A DNA stretch of 64,000 nucleotides from Amycolatopsis rifamycinica (GTDB lineage: Bacteria > Actinomycetota > Actinomycetes > Mycobacteriales > Pseudonocardiaceae), in assembly GCF_000695625.1 (NCBI RefSeq), contig NZ_JMQI01000046.1, positions 1 through 64,000 on the forward strand, written 5' to 3'. A model generated the notes under the pieces. That model made no database searches. It had not been told where the DNA came from and worked only from the letters and a program-made list of their open reading frames with translations. Shown one piece after another: positions 7,509-15,893 of the stretch; positions within the stretch are counted from its first letter, which is position 1, and each line of letters begins with the position of its first letter. The position numbers and the translations under genes are program-made.

Positions 7509-8410
7509 CGGTCGCCGCCTTCGTAGTAGACGAACCGGCGGCTCAGCCGCACCTGCACGAGCGTGATCGCCAGGATCACGACGAACAGCAGCCACGCCAT
7601 CGCCGAGGCGTACCCGAGGTGGAGGAACTCGAACGCCTGCTGGAAGAGGTAGATCAGGTAGAACAGAGCCGCGTCGTTGCTGTAGGTCGCCGAGGCCGCG
7701 GAGCCGTAGAAGGCGGTGTAGGCCTCGTCGAACGACTGCAGCGCCGCGATCGTCTGGACGATGAGCGTGAAGAACAGCGCCCCGCTGATCATCGGGACGG
7801 TGACCCGCCGGAACCGCTGCCACGCCGACGCGCCGTCGAGCTCGGCGGCCTCGTACAGCTCCCGCGGCACGCCGCGCAGGGCGGCGAGGTAGATCACCAC
7901 CGTGCTGCCCACCGACCACAGGTGCATGAGCACCAGCCCCGGCTTCACCCACGGTCCGTCGGTGCTCCACTGTGGACCGTCGATGCCCACCAGCCCCAGC
8001 ACGGCGTTGACCAGGCCGGCCTGGCCGTTGAACAGGATCAGGAACAGCACGCCGACGGCGACCTTCGGGGTGATCTCGGGCAGGTAGAACACGGTGCGGA
8101 AGAACCCGGCCGACCGGCCTGCCGCCCGCGTGAGCAGGGCGGCCAGCGCCAGCGAGACGGCCATCGTGGCCGGCACCGACAGCACGGTGTACACCAGCGT
8201 GTTGACCAAGCTCTTGCGCACGGCCGGGTCCTCGATGAGCCGCTGGTAGTTGGCCCAGCCGACGGCCTCCGGCGAGCGCAGCGCGTCGTAGTCGGTGAAG
8301 GAGAGGACCAGGCTGGCGACCATCGGGATCGCCATGAAGATCACGAACCCGATCATCCACGGCGACAGGAAGGCGTACGCGGCCCAAGCTTCCCTGGTGC
8401 GCCGCTTCAC
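7505..8410 (-). CDS. carbohydrate ABC transporter permease (MalF type)
   Basis: A 301-residue permease with six membrane segments and the EAA loop ELYEAAELDGASAWQRFRRVTVP. The GTG start at 8410 overlaps the stop of the solute-binding protein gene (GTGA), and its own stop overlaps the next permease start in the same way, so all three are translationally coupled. The MalF/MalG heterodimer forms the channel of a sugar importer. Substrate not determined; secreted glycoside hydrolases in this window suggest an oligosaccharide but none is adjacent. Confidence 0.9.
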   Translation of the reverse strand: MKRRTREAWAAYAFLSPWMIGFVIFMAIPMVASLVLSFTDYDALRSPEAVGWANYQRLIEDPAVRKSLVNTLVYTVLSVPATMAVSLALAALLTRAAGRSAGFFRTVFYLPEITPKVAVGVLFLILFNGQAGLVNAVLGLVGIDGPQWSTDGPWVKPGLVLMHLWSVGSTVVIYLAALRGVPRELYEAAELDGASAWQRFRRVTVPMISGALFFTLIVQTIAALQSFDEAYTAFYGSAASATYSNDAALFYLIYLFQQAFEFLHLGYASAMAWLLFVVILAITLVQVRLSRRFVYYEGGDR

Positions 8411-9732
8411 CGGGCGGCGTCCAGCGCCCGCTGAGCCTCCTGCTGACCTTGGCGCAGGGCGTCGGCGGGCTGCTGTTCGCCCGACAGCACCCGGTTGACG
8501 GCGTTCTGCCAGGCCGTCTTGAACTCGGAGCCGGCCGGGGACGCCGGCATGGTGAAGGCGGTCTCCTGGGCCCGCAGGACCGTCTGGACGGCCGCGTCGA
8601 ACGCCGGCCGGTCCTGCAGCCGCACGATGCCGCCGAAGATCTCCTGGTCGGCGACGCGGTTGCCGGTGTAGACGCCGGTGAACGCCTTGCCGGCGGCTTT
8701 GCGCTTCTCCGCGCGGGCCTTGGCGGCGGCGACCCAGGTGGGTGCGTCGGTCATCGTCTTGATCCAGGCGCAGGCCTGGTCCTTGTGGGTGCTGCCGGCG
8801 GGGATCACCCAGGCGCTGCCGGTGACCCAGTCGATCGGGGTGCCGGCCGTGTCGGTGAACGGCGCCGCGGAGACCCGCACGTCGGGCGAATAGTTGGCGA
8901 GGACGTTGAGGTACCAGTCGTCCATCAGGGTGGCCGCGAGCTGGCCCTGCTTGAACGGGTTCTTCTCGCCGAAGAAGTCGAACGAGTCGCGGAACGCCTT
9001 CACCGCGCTCCAGCCGCCCTGGGCGTCGATCAGCGATTTGGCGTACGCGAGAACCTCGGCCAGCCGCGGGTCGTCGAGGTGCGCGGTGCGGCCGTCGTCG
9101 CTGAGCATCTGCACGCCGTTGGCCTTGGCCCACAGCGGGAGGAACTCCGGGATCTTCGGGTCGAACCCGATCCGCGACAGCCCGCCGCCGGCGCGGACGG
9201 TGAGCTTCCGCGCGGCCGTGGCCAGCTGGGTGCGGTCGGCGGGGGAGAGGTCACGGGGCGTGAGGCCACCGGCCTCGACGGCGGCGTCGTTCACCAGCAG
9301 GACCCGGTTGTCGTAGAACTCCGGCAGACCGTAGACCTTGCCGTCGAGGGTGACTTCCTTGAGGGCGGCGGGCCGGTACTGGCCCACGTCGATGCGCTGC
9401 CGGGCGATGCAGTCGGTGAGGGGCTCGAGGGTGCCGCGCGCGGCGTAGGTGCCGAGCAGCTGCCGGTCGAGGTAGACCAGGTCCGGTGGCGTGTGCGAGG
9501 CGACCGAGGCGAGGAACTGCTGGGCGTCGAAGGCACTGCCGCCGATCTTCACGGTGGCCGGCGCGATCGCCTTGCCGGCCAGGTCAGCTCGGGTGGTGGC
9601 GATTTCGTCGCCGAGGCCGAACCCCATGGTCGTCAGGGTGGCCGCGCCCCCGGTGTCACCTCCGCCGCCGACGCCGCCGCACCCGGCGAGCAAGAGGACC
9701 ACTCCGGCACCGGCCAGAAGTTTCCGCACCAT
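8407..9732 (-). CDS. sugar ABC transporter substrate-binding lipoprotein
   Basis: Extracellular solute-binding lipoprotein (family 1) of the importer. I start at ATG 9732, six bases after GGGAGGGG, giving 441 residues. The signal MVRKLLAGAGVVLLLAGCGG has its lipobox cysteine at residue 18. Blocks such as DLVYLDRQLLGTYAARG, DGKVYGLPEFYDNRVLLVN and ANGVQMLSDDG are typical of this fold. First gene of the coupled importer unit. The ligand cannot be predicted from these motifs. Confidence 0.9.
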   Translation of the reverse strand: MVRKLLAGAGVVLLLAGCGGVGGGGDTGGAATLTTMGFGLGDEIATTRADLAGKAIAPATVKIGGSAFDAQQFLASVASHTPPDLVYLDRQLLGTYAARGTLEPLTDCIARQRIDVGQYRPAALKEVTLDGKVYGLPEFYDNRVLLVNDAAVEAGGLTPRDLSPADRTQLATAARKLTVRAGGGLSRIGFDPKIPEFLPLWAKANGVQMLSDDGRTAHLDDPRLAEVLAYAKSLIDAQGGWSAVKAFRDSFDFFGEKNPFKQGQLAATLMDDWYLNVLANYSPDVRVSAAPFTDTAGTPIDWVTGSAWVIPAGSTHKDQACAWIKTMTDAPTWVAAAKARAEKRKAAGKAFTGVYTGNRVADQEIFGGIVRLQDRPAFDAAVQTVLRAQETAFTMPASPAGSEFKTAWQNAVNRVLSGEQQPADALRQGQQEAQRALDAAR

Positions 9733-9796
9733 GGCACACCCCTCCCAGAGGCGGCCTAAGTACCCCGCCGGGCGGCGGTCCAAACCAGTCGGGTCG

Positions 9797-11665
9797 TCAG
9801 TGCGGCGCGGTGACCCAGGGGTTGGCGCGGCAGACGAGCCCGTCGGGCCGGACCTTCGCCGCGGCGCCCGGTTCGGTGCGGTTGAGGTTCGCGAGGTAGG
9901 TGTTGGAGAGCCCGAAGGTCTGCTGCATCATCACCGGCGCGGGGGCGCCGGCGGCGGGACAGCCGACGTGGCCGTGGCCGAGGGCGTGGCCCACCTCGTG
10001 GTTGATGGCGTAGGCGCGGTAGCCGGCCAGGTCGCCGTCGTAGGAGTGGGCGCCGCGGAGCCACCGGGCGAGGTTGACGACGATCCGGTGGTCCCGCGAC
10101 AGGCGGCACGAGGATTCGAAGGGGATGCTGAAGCCGCAGAGGTCGGGCCGCCGGGCGGTGCCGGGACTGGTGAGGCTGATCCGGACGTCGGGGTCGGCAT
10201 CGGGATCGGCCAGCCGGCGGAAGGTCACGGCACCGAGCCCGATCCAGCCACGGGGATCGGCGAGGATCATCTCGACGTCGTGGTCGAAGGCGGGAAGGTC
10301 GACACCGTTCTCGATCTCGACGGTGTAGGTGAGGACTTCGGTTCCGGTCCCGATGTCGTGCCCGCTGCCGGGAACGAGGCGCCAGGTGCCTTCCCCGGCC
10401 TCGGTGACCGGCACGCCTTCGGGCAGAGCGGCGGGTTCGGGGGCGGGCCGCGCGGGTGTGGTCGCGAGGGTGGGCTGAGCGGACGCGACCCCGGAGATCC
10501 GTTTCGGCTCGGCGGCTTCCGGGGTGAGCAGCAGAGCGAGCGCCAGCACAACGGCGAAGACCAGCACGGCCGGCGGCCACCAGGCGACCGGCGCGGCGGC
10601 GCGGGCCGGGGCCGCTGTTGGGGCCGCTGCCGGGGGCGCCGTCGGGAGGACGGGGGTGGGTGGCTCGGGGTTGGCGGCTTTGCGGGGGACCCGCGGAGCC
10701 GGCGGGCCGACCGAGATCGCCGGGGCGACGAGGGTGCCGCGGGTGGCGCGGGCGCGGTGGCGGGCGCGCCGGGTTGGTGCTTTGGGTGCCGTTGCTGTGG
10801 TCGGCGGCGCCGCTGGGGGGATCGCCGGTGCGGCCGGGGTCGGGGAGGTGGCCGGGGTTGTGTGGGCCGCCGGTGTGTTCGCGGGTGTGGCCGGAGCTGT
10901 CGGCGCGGGCGGGGTCACGGGGGCCGTCGGGACTGCTGGTGCGACTGGAGTCGTGGAGGTGTCCGGGGTTGTGTGGGCCGCCGGTGCATCCGCGGGTGTG
11001 GCCGGAGCTGCCGGTGCGGCCGGTGCTGCGGGGGCTTCCGGTGTGGCCGGGGCTGCGTCGGCTGGCGGAGCTGCGGCTGCGGCCGATGCCTTGGGGGCCG
11101 CTGGAATCGCCGGTGTGGCCGGAGCTGCGGGGGCTTCCGGTGTGGCCAGCGCTGCAGGGGCTGCCGGTGTGGCCGGGGCTCCGTCGGCCGGCAGTGGTGT
11201 GCGGGCTGCCGGGGTCGTGGGAAAGGCTGGTGCTGCGGCGGGTGTGGCCGGGGTTGGGTCGGCTGGCGGAGCTGCGGCTGCGACCGATGCTGTGGGGGCC
11301 ACCGGAGTCGCCGGTGCTGCGGGGGCTTCCGGTGTGGCCGGGGCTGCGTCGGCCGGCGGTGCTGTGCGGGCTGCCGGGGTTGTGGGAAAGGCCGGTGCTG
11401 CCGCGGATGTGGCCGGGCTCGCGTCGGCCGGCGGAGCTGCCAGTGCGGCCGACGCTGTGGATCCGGCCGGAGCCGCGGGCGCGGCCGGGCCCGCCGGAGC
11501 CGTTGGGCCGGTCGCGGGCGTGGCCGTCTCGGTCGAGGTGCGAGGCTCCGGCGCGGTCCGGATGGGCGGAATCGGGACCGCCGGGGTGACCGGAGCGACC
11601 CCGGCCTCGTGGACCGGTGCTGCCGGGCGGCGTCGTGGCTGGGGGAGCCAGTCCACGCGGGCCAT
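9797..11665 (-). CDS. DUF3152 putative metalloprotease-like protein with long Ala/Pro/Thr tract
   Basis: A 622-residue membrane-anchored protein. I start at ATG 11665 (MARVDWLPQPRRRP); an earlier ATG would overlap the upstream gene. Residues about 30-350 are a degenerate Ala/Pro/Thr repeat. A single membrane helix (WWPPAVLVFAVVLALALLL) follows, and then the DUF3152 domain, which contains INHEVGHALGHGHVGC, a zincin-like HExxHxxGxxH pattern. A repeat tract on the cytoplasmic side with the zincin-like domain outside is the simplest topology. It lies ten bases after a secreted polysaccharide deacetylase gene, suggesting joint action at the cell wall. Activity of DUF3152 is not established. Confidence 0.85.
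   Translation of the reverse strand: MARVDWLPQPRRRPAAPVHEAGVAPVTPAVPIPPIRTAPEPRTSTETATPATGPTAPAGPAAPAAPAGSTASAALAAPPADASPATSAAAPAFPTTPAARTAPPADAAPATPEAPAAPATPVAPTASVAAAAPPADPTPATPAAAPAFPTTPAARTPLPADGAPATPAAPAALATPEAPAAPATPAIPAAPKASAAAAAPPADAAPATPEAPAAPAAPAAPATPADAPAAHTTPDTSTTPVAPAVPTAPVTPPAPTAPATPANTPAAHTTPATSPTPAAPAIPPAAPPTTATAPKAPTRRARHRARATRGTLVAPAISVGPPAPRVPRKAANPEPPTPVLPTAPPAAAPTAAPARAAAPVAWWPPAVLVFAVVLALALLLTPEAAEPKRISGVASAQPTLATTPARPAPEPAALPEGVPVTEAGEGTWRLVPGSGHDIGTGTEVLTYTVEIENGVDLPAFDHDVEMILADPRGWIGLGAVTFRRLADPDADPDVRISLTSPGTARRPDLCGFSIPFESSCRLSRDHRIVVNLARWLRGAHSYDGDLAGYRAYAINHEVGHALGHGHVGCPAAGAPAPVMMQQTFGLSNTYLANLNRTEPGAAAKVRPDGLVCRANPWVTAPH
10800..11560. repeat. degenerate tandem repeat encoding the Ala/Pro/Thr tract
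   Basis: The plus strand shows many imperfect copies of short blocks such as GGGGCTTCCGGTGTGGCC and GGTCGGCTGGCGGAGCTGC, with several near-identical longer blocks (around 11020-11110, 11130-11180, 11260-11350 and 11320-11420). In the minus reading frame they encode AAPATPEAPAAPATP-like units. The pattern fits expansion by slippage or unequal recombination inside the DUF3152 gene. Confidence 0.75.
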
Positions 11666-11675
11666 GGGGTGTCGT

Positions 11676-12677
11676 TCAGTAGGCAAGGGCCACGCTCGCA
11701 CACTCCGGCGCCACCGGACCCGCCGACCGCGGGAACGACACCGTCGACGGGTCGCCGTCCGAGGTGTAGCGGCGGCTTGATCCCAGCTCGTCGAGCCAAT
11801 GGGCCGATCCGTACTCCGCGTCCTTGCCCGTCGACTGCGATCGGATCCTCGGGATCGCCCCGGGTTCGAACTCGCTCGAGCACGGTGACGGCGCCGGGCC
11901 GGCCCCCACCAGCAGCACGCCGCCGTACGTGTAGCCCGGGCCCTGCGATGCCAGGGCCGCCCGGCGCGGACGGCTTCCGTACGGCAGGGCCAGCGTCGTC
12001 GGCCGGTAGCCCGGGACCGCCTGGCGGATCAGGGCGTCCTCCTCCGCGATGGCCGCCGTGGCCGCCGGTTCCGTGGCCGTGCGCAGGTTCGTGTGGTGGC
12101 GGGTGTGGTTGCCGATCTCGAAGTTGTGCTCGGCCAGCCAGCGCAGCGCGCGGCCGTCGGGGTCGCCGCCGAAGGGGTGCTCGTTGACGTACAGGCTCGC
12201 CACCGGGCGGAACCGCGGGTGCGCCGCGGCGACGTCCAGCAGGATGCGGATCGCCGTGCCCGGCTCCGGTTGTCCCTGGGGCGTCAGGCGGAACACGGTC
12301 GGGTCGCCGTCGTCGAACGTCAGGACCACCGGGTGCGCGCCCGCCGGGAGGTCGATCCGGCGGGAGACCAGCTCCGCCGTCGTGATCGGGACGTAGTCCT
12401 CGGCCGCGAGCCGCTCCAGCTCCGCCGTGAAGTCGGCGGGCGTGCGCTCGTAGACCGACTTCGGCTGCGCGACGAGGCGGTGGTACATCAGGACGGGCAC
12501 CCGGCCGAGCTCGTCGGCGCCCACCTGCCGGGCGGCGGCGGCCGTGATGCGCGCGGGGGCCGCGGCGGGCGCCGGGCTCGGGGGTGCGGGCGCCGGGGCG
12601 ACCGGCGCCGGGCCGCCGCAGGCCGTCAATGCGAGGGCGGCGGTGAACCCGGCACCGACCCGGAAAAGGCAACGCAT
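11676..12677 (-). CDS. secreted polysaccharide deacetylase lipoprotein
   Basis: NodB-type (CE4) deacetylase lipoprotein of 333 residues, starting at ATG 12677 (MRCLFRVGAGFTAALALTACGG; lipobox Cys at 20). VPVLMYHRLV is the usual opening of the family, VVLTFDDGDPTVF supplies the catalytic and metal-binding aspartates, and EIGNHTRHHTNL supplies the metal-binding histidines. An Ala/Pro spacer follows the lipid anchor. It is first in a two-gene unit with the DUF3152 gene. Likely targets are peptidoglycan or another acetylated polymer at the cell surface; substrate is an inference. Confidence 0.88.
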   Translation of the reverse strand: MRCLFRVGAGFTAALALTACGGPAPVAPAPAPPSPAPAAAPARITAAAARQVGADELGRVPVLMYHRLVAQPKSVYERTPADFTAELERLAAEDYVPITTAELVSRRIDLPAGAHPVVLTFDDGDPTVFRLTPQGQPEPGTAIRILLDVAAAHPRFRPVASLYVNEHPFGGDPDGRALRWLAEHNFEIGNHTRHHTNLRTATEPAATAAIAEEDALIRQAVPGYRPTTLALPYGSRPRRAALASQGPGYTYGGVLLVGAGPAPSPCSSEFEPGAIPRIRSQSTGKDAEYGSAHWLDELGSSRRYTSDGDPSTVSFPRSAGPVAPECASVALAY

Positions 12678-12871
12678 GCCGGAAGTGTGCGTCCGAGCCG
12701 CCGCGGGCGCGGGCCGGGCCACCGGTTCGGGTGACGGCGGAATTGCCCGGCACAGCCCGGAAAACCGCGTTTCCGCAGGCCGGGGCCACGGCCGCGCGAA
12801 CGGCTCCGGCACGATTCGGTGATTGACGGTAAACGCGTTTGGCGAAGATCGCCATCGGGTAATTTCCCGCG

Positions 12872-13813
12872 ATGGTCCCGAAAAAGGCGGTCGCCGCCGA
12901 ACGAACCTTCGATCGACGCCTGGTCCTCACCGCCGCTCTCGCGGGCTTCGCCACGAGCGCGTGCGGTGCGCTGCAGCGGGGGAGGGCGCTGGCCGTGCAG
13001 GCGCCGGCCGCCGTCGCGGCCCCACCGCCGCCGCCACCCCCGAATCCGGTCGAAAAAGGCCTTCTCGTAGGCTTTTGCGGTGCGCCGGGTGCGAAGGCGC
13101 TCGGCCGTATGACGGGCGACCTGACCGAAGCGAGCGACGCGCTCCGCCGTCAGATCGAGACGTTCCCGAAAGGACGGCCGGTCACCCCGGTCGTCGAGCT
13201 GATCGCCACCACCGTGCACCGCTCGCCCGGTGAGGACGGCATGTTCCGCAGCCGCTGCGAAGACGACACCGTGCGCGAGTACCTCGACGCCGCGCGGGCG
13301 ATGAAGGGCATGCTGCTGCTGAACATCCAGCCCGGCCGGGCCGACTTCCTGCCCGAGGTGCAGGCCTACGAGCGCTGGCTGACCGAGCCGGACGTCGGCG
13401 TCGCGCTCGACCCCGAGTGGGCGGTGGAACCGGGTGTCATCCCGGGCAAGAAGTTCGGCCGCACGTCCGGCGCCGAGCTCGACGGGGTCGCCCGCTACCT
13501 CGGCGCCCTGGCCGACGCGCACCGCCTGCCCGCCAAGGTGATGATCTACCACCAGGTCGCCGCGTCCGTCGTGCGCGACGAGGAACAGCTGGTGCCGCAC
13601 AAGGGGGTCACGGTCGTCAAGGTCGTCGACGGCATCGGCTCGGCCGCCGCCAAGAAGGCGACGTGGAAGACGCTGATGAAGACCATGCCCGCCCACGTGC
13701 GGCCGGGCTTCAAGCTGTTCTTCGAGGAGGACACCCGCCGCGGCGCCGACCTGATGACCCCGGCGGACGTCCTGGCGCTGAGCCCCACGCCCGCCTACGT
13801 CGTCTACGAATAG
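12872..13813 (+). CDS. lipoprotein of unknown function, possible TIM-barrel hydrolase-like
   Basis: A 313-residue secreted protein, divergent from the deacetylase gene by about 190 bases. RRLVLTAALAGFATSACGAL ends in a lipobox (TSAC), followed by an Ala/Pro-rich spacer (PPPPPPPNP). The body contains GMLLLNIQPGRADFLPEV, VGVALDPEWAV, PAKVMIYHQVAASVVRD and a C-terminal ALSPTPAYVVYE, arranged like strands of a barrel fold. I do not recognise a named family. Proximity to cell-wall genes hints at an envelope role, no more. A strong terminator follows. Confidence 0.75.
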   Translation: MVPKKAVAAERTFDRRLVLTAALAGFATSACGALQRGRALAVQAPAAVAAPPPPPPPNPVEKGLLVGFCGAPGAKALGRMTGDLTEASDALRRQIETFPKGRPVTPVVELIATTVHRSPGEDGMFRSRCEDDTVREYLDAARAMKGMLLLNIQPGRADFLPEVQAYERWLTEPDVGVALDPEWAVEPGVIPGKKFGRTSGAELDGVARYLGALADAHRLPAKVMIYHQVAASVVRDEEQLVPHKGVTVVKVVDGIGSAAAKKATWKTLMKTMPAHVRPGFKLFFEEDTRRGADLMTPADVLALSPTPAYVVYE

Positions 13814-13827
13814 CCAGGGGACGACGA

Positions 13828-13857
13828 AAGCCCGGTGCGGTCCGCCGCACCGGGCTT
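13828..13857 (+). terminator. intrinsic terminator after the lipoprotein gene
   Basis: AAGCCCGGTGCGG (13828-13840), loop TCCG, CCGCACCGGGCTT (13845-13857): a perfect 13-bp stem fifteen bases past the stop codon, followed by CTTCG rather than a long U run, as is common in actinomycetes. Confidence 0.8.
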
Positions 13858-13889
13858 CTTCGTGCTCTCGTCGGCCACGGACGACGAAA

Positions 13890-13919
13890 GCCCGGCGCGG
13901 GAGGGGAACCGCGCCGGGC
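13890..13919 (-). terminator. intrinsic terminator for the minus-strand 156-aa gene
   Basis: GCCCGGCGCGG (13890-13900) pairs with CCGCGCCGGGC (13909-13919); read on the minus strand the hairpin is followed by TTTCGTCG. It lies 36 bases past the stop of the secreted 156-aa gene and back to back with the plus-strand terminator. Confidence 0.7.
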
Positions 13920-13954
13920 CGTCGCCGGCTTGTCCGTCCGGGGTACCGGCCGGC

Positions 13955-14425
13955 CTAGCCGACCGGGACGGGCAGCCCGCCGAGAAGGTCGTTCACCAGA
14001 GCGGAAAGGCTGATCAGCACCCGCTGCAGCAGCGCGTTCAGCAGGGCTGAAACGGGCGGCAGCGACTGCCGGGACTCCAGCTGGGCGGCCAGTTCGTCGA
14101 CGCCCTTGCGCGCTTCGGCGTTGTCCTTCTGGGCCGTGGCGGCGCTGTCCTTGGCCGCGGCCTGGATCGTGTACCGCTTGCCCTGGGCCAGATCGGTGAG
14201 CAACGGGTCGAGCTTGCCGAGGGTGGCCTGCGTGCCGGGCACGTCCCCGCTGTCCGCTCGCGATGCCAGCTGGTCGCGCAGGCTCTGGACCTCCGCCGCG
14301 GCGCTGGTGGTGCTCGACGATCCGCTGCCCCCGGGCCCGCCCGCCGTCGCCACACCCACCCCCGCCAGGGTCACCGCGGCCGCGGTGACGAACACCGTGA
14401 GCGCTCGGGTCAGTGCACTTTTCAT
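13955..14425 (-). CDS. small secreted protein of unknown function
   Basis: A 156-residue protein with a clear Sec signal (MKSALTRALTVFVTAAAVTLAGVGVATA) and a mature part rich in Ala, Asp, Gln and Leu that is probably helical (EVQSLRDQLASR, DELAAQLESRQ), ending in an amphipathic LLNALLQRVLISLSALVNDLLGGLPVPVG. AGGAG lies five bases ahead of the ATG. No family recognised. Flanked by the 890-bp non-coding region on its 5' side. Confidence 0.75.
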   Translation of the reverse strand: MKSALTRALTVFVTAAAVTLAGVGVATAGGPGGSGSSSTTSAAAEVQSLRDQLASRADSGDVPGTQATLGKLDPLLTDLAQGKRYTIQAAAKDSAATAQKDNAEARKGVDELAAQLESRQSLPPVSALLNALLQRVLISLSALVNDLLGGLPVPVG

Positions 14426-14727
14426 GTCGTACTCCTCCGGATTGTGCGATGCCGACTGCGATCATGGTGAGCGCCCATCGGCGATAGCGCGAGCGGATGG
14501 CCGGGTACCGGCGGACCCGGTTGGTTTCACACGGTGTGCGGCTTCGCGGGTTCCTCGGGACAAACATCGACATCGCGTGAAGCGCCTCTTCGGCCCTTTT
14601 GGACAACAGCTACGTTGTGTGAGCCCATCACTCGTCCGTGGTGGACGATTACCGTGGATGGCTGAATCAGCGGTGTTTTCTTCACCTAAGGTACGAGCGG
14701 TCTCGGTTCGGGGTGGCGCGCCACTTT

Positions 14728-14992
14728 CACCCGATCGTGAGGTTAGGGGGGAGCAAAGAATGGGTAACCACGATAATTTGCCTGACGGTGGGGCGGCCAC
14801 CCTTAAGTAGGTTACGAGGCAAGGACGCTTCTTGCGCGATGGGGGCCCGGCTAACCTCGGGTGGCGGTCGCTGAGCCGGTTCTTCCGGTTGTTATCGTGG
14901 CCGTCCTCGGTGCCGGGAGCTGACAACTGGGCGCCATTCGGAGAGAAGGAAACGCAGAACGTCCCGACGCCGACGGCGCCGGGACGTTCTGC
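14728..14992 (+). ncRNA. candidate structured RNA ending in a terminator-like hairpin
   Basis: GAGGTTAG (14739-14746) pairs perfectly with CTAACCTC (14851-14858), extended by CACCC (14728-14732) with GGGTG (14859-14863). Inside are TTGCCT/AGGCAA (14778-14783/14817-14822), the hairpin GGTGG/CCACC (14787-14801), GCAAG/CTTGC (14819-14835) and a competing GTAAC/GTTAC pair (14764-14768/14811-14815). At 14954-14966 GCAGAACGTCCCG pairs with 14980-14992, a 13-bp terminator-like stem. The phrase GCTAACCTCG recalls the 3' core of ydaO-type c-di-AMP riboswitches, but the middle does not fit that class and no gene follows. An unnamed small RNA or orphan leader is the most I can support. Confidence 0.3.
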
Positions 14993-15110
14993 GCGAACTG
15001 GAGAGGGATGCCGGTGCGGGGCACCAGGCGGGAATCGGGTGTGCGGTGGAGGTGGACCTGGGCCAAGGCGCGGAAACCGGGCGCCTGGTGGTTGCCGCAC
15101 CTGTGCGCCG

Positions 15111-15306
15111 CGCGTGGATCTGTTGTGCCGCGTGGGCGACGCTCGGAAGCCCGGTGGGAACAGCGCGGGCGAGCTGCGCGTGAATCTGTCATGCCTTGCG
15201 GGCAACGCTCGAGCGCCCGGCGGAGGCCAGGCCTGTGCACCGCGTGAAGCTGTGCTGCGCCATCCGGGTGGCGCTCGAACGTCCGGTGGGGACCGGTCCT
15301 ACGACA
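15111..15306. repeat. three degenerate tandem units of about 65 bp
   Basis: Units begin CGCGTGGATCTGT (15111), CGCGTGAATCTGT (15177) and CGCGTGAAGCTGT (15241). Each contains a GGCNACGCTCG-like block about 28 bases in and a GCCCGGNGG block next. A weaker preceding unit may start near 15050. No coding function is evident. Confidence 0.55.
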
Positions 15307-15316
15307 CCGCCGGCCC

Positions 15317-15667
15317 TCAGGCGCCCGGCGGGTTCCGCCGCGGCTCGGCCGGCGGGTACGTGTTCGCCGGCGGCGGGGTGGCCGCCGCGGCCGGGTACCC
15401 CGCCATCGCGCCCGGCTTGGGGTCGCGCCGGACCAAGCCCGCCAGGCCCAGCAAGCCCACCAGGCCGAGCAGGCCCCACAGGCCGTTGTCGCCGTTGTCG
15501 TCGTTGTCGTGCCGGGTGGTGTTGCCGTCGGTTCCGTCGTTGTCCGTCTGCTGGTGCCACGCCGCCGCCGTGAACTCCGGTGCCGCCGACGCCGGTACCG
15601 CTCCCGTCAGCGCGAACGCCGCCGCCGCGATGCCCGTGCAGCACAGCCTGGCTGCCTTGCGGTTCAT
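15317..15667 (-). CDS. WGxxGxxG-type secreted membrane-anchored protein
   Basis: A 116-residue protein with a Sec signal (MNRKAARLCCTGIAAAAFALTGAVPASA), an Asp/Asn/Thr-rich linker, and the hydrophobic glycine-spaced helix WGLLGLVGLLGLAGLVRRD at about residues 64-82, typical of WGxxGxxG proteins in which the helix plus following arginines act as a membrane or sorting anchor. A Pro-rich tail follows, unlike the usual C-terminal position. A related helix opens the protein encoded at 19818. Function unknown. Confidence 0.75.
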   Translation of the reverse strand: MNRKAARLCCTGIAAAAFALTGAVPASAAPEFTAAAWHQQTDNDGTDGNTTRHDNDDNGDNGLWGLLGLVGLLGLAGLVRRDPKPGAMAGYPAAAATPPPANTYPPAEPRRNPPGA

Positions 15668-15893
15668 TTCGGTTCTTCCTTCCGTTCCGGAAATCGGTTC
15701 TCTTGGGCGTACCCCCGACGGTGCCGTCCACTCCCGCTGTCACGAAAACGGGCGAAGACTTCGCCGCCGGGGCCGGATTTCCGGTACGGCCCCGGCCTTT
15801 GTAGGATGCCTCCCGGCTCGCTGCTCCGCTTTTCCAGCGCAGCAGCGCATCCGAGCCGGGCCGTACCGTCCACTGCCGTGGACCGGGGGAGGA

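Larger units (their letters stand above)
14426..15316. other. 890-bp stretch without a convincing gene
   Basis: Holds the promoter of the secreted 156-aa gene, a segment of lower GC content than its surroundings (about 14580-14830, with ATAATTTG and TTAAGTAG), a candidate structured RNA ending in a perfect 13-bp hairpin, and a degenerate 65-bp tandem repeat. Open frames crossing it have no ribosome binding sites and translate to low-complexity sequence, so I treat them as chance. Confidence 0.5.

Noticed and set aside
10524..11780. Long Ala/Gly-Val-rich plus-strand frame
   Set aside because: Antisense image of the Ala/Pro/Thr tract of the DUF3152 gene; low complexity on both strands.
14739..14863. 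ydaO-type c-di-AMP riboswitch
   Set aside because: Shares GCTAACCTCG at the 3' side but lacks the GGGGTGAATC-like core and has no downstream cell-wall hydrolase gene.
14832..15893. Long plus-strand open frame across the non-coding stretch, joining the 113-aa gene
   Set aside because: Translates the 65-bp repeats and the antisense of the WGxxGxxG gene; only the part from 15894 has a ribosome site and normal composition.
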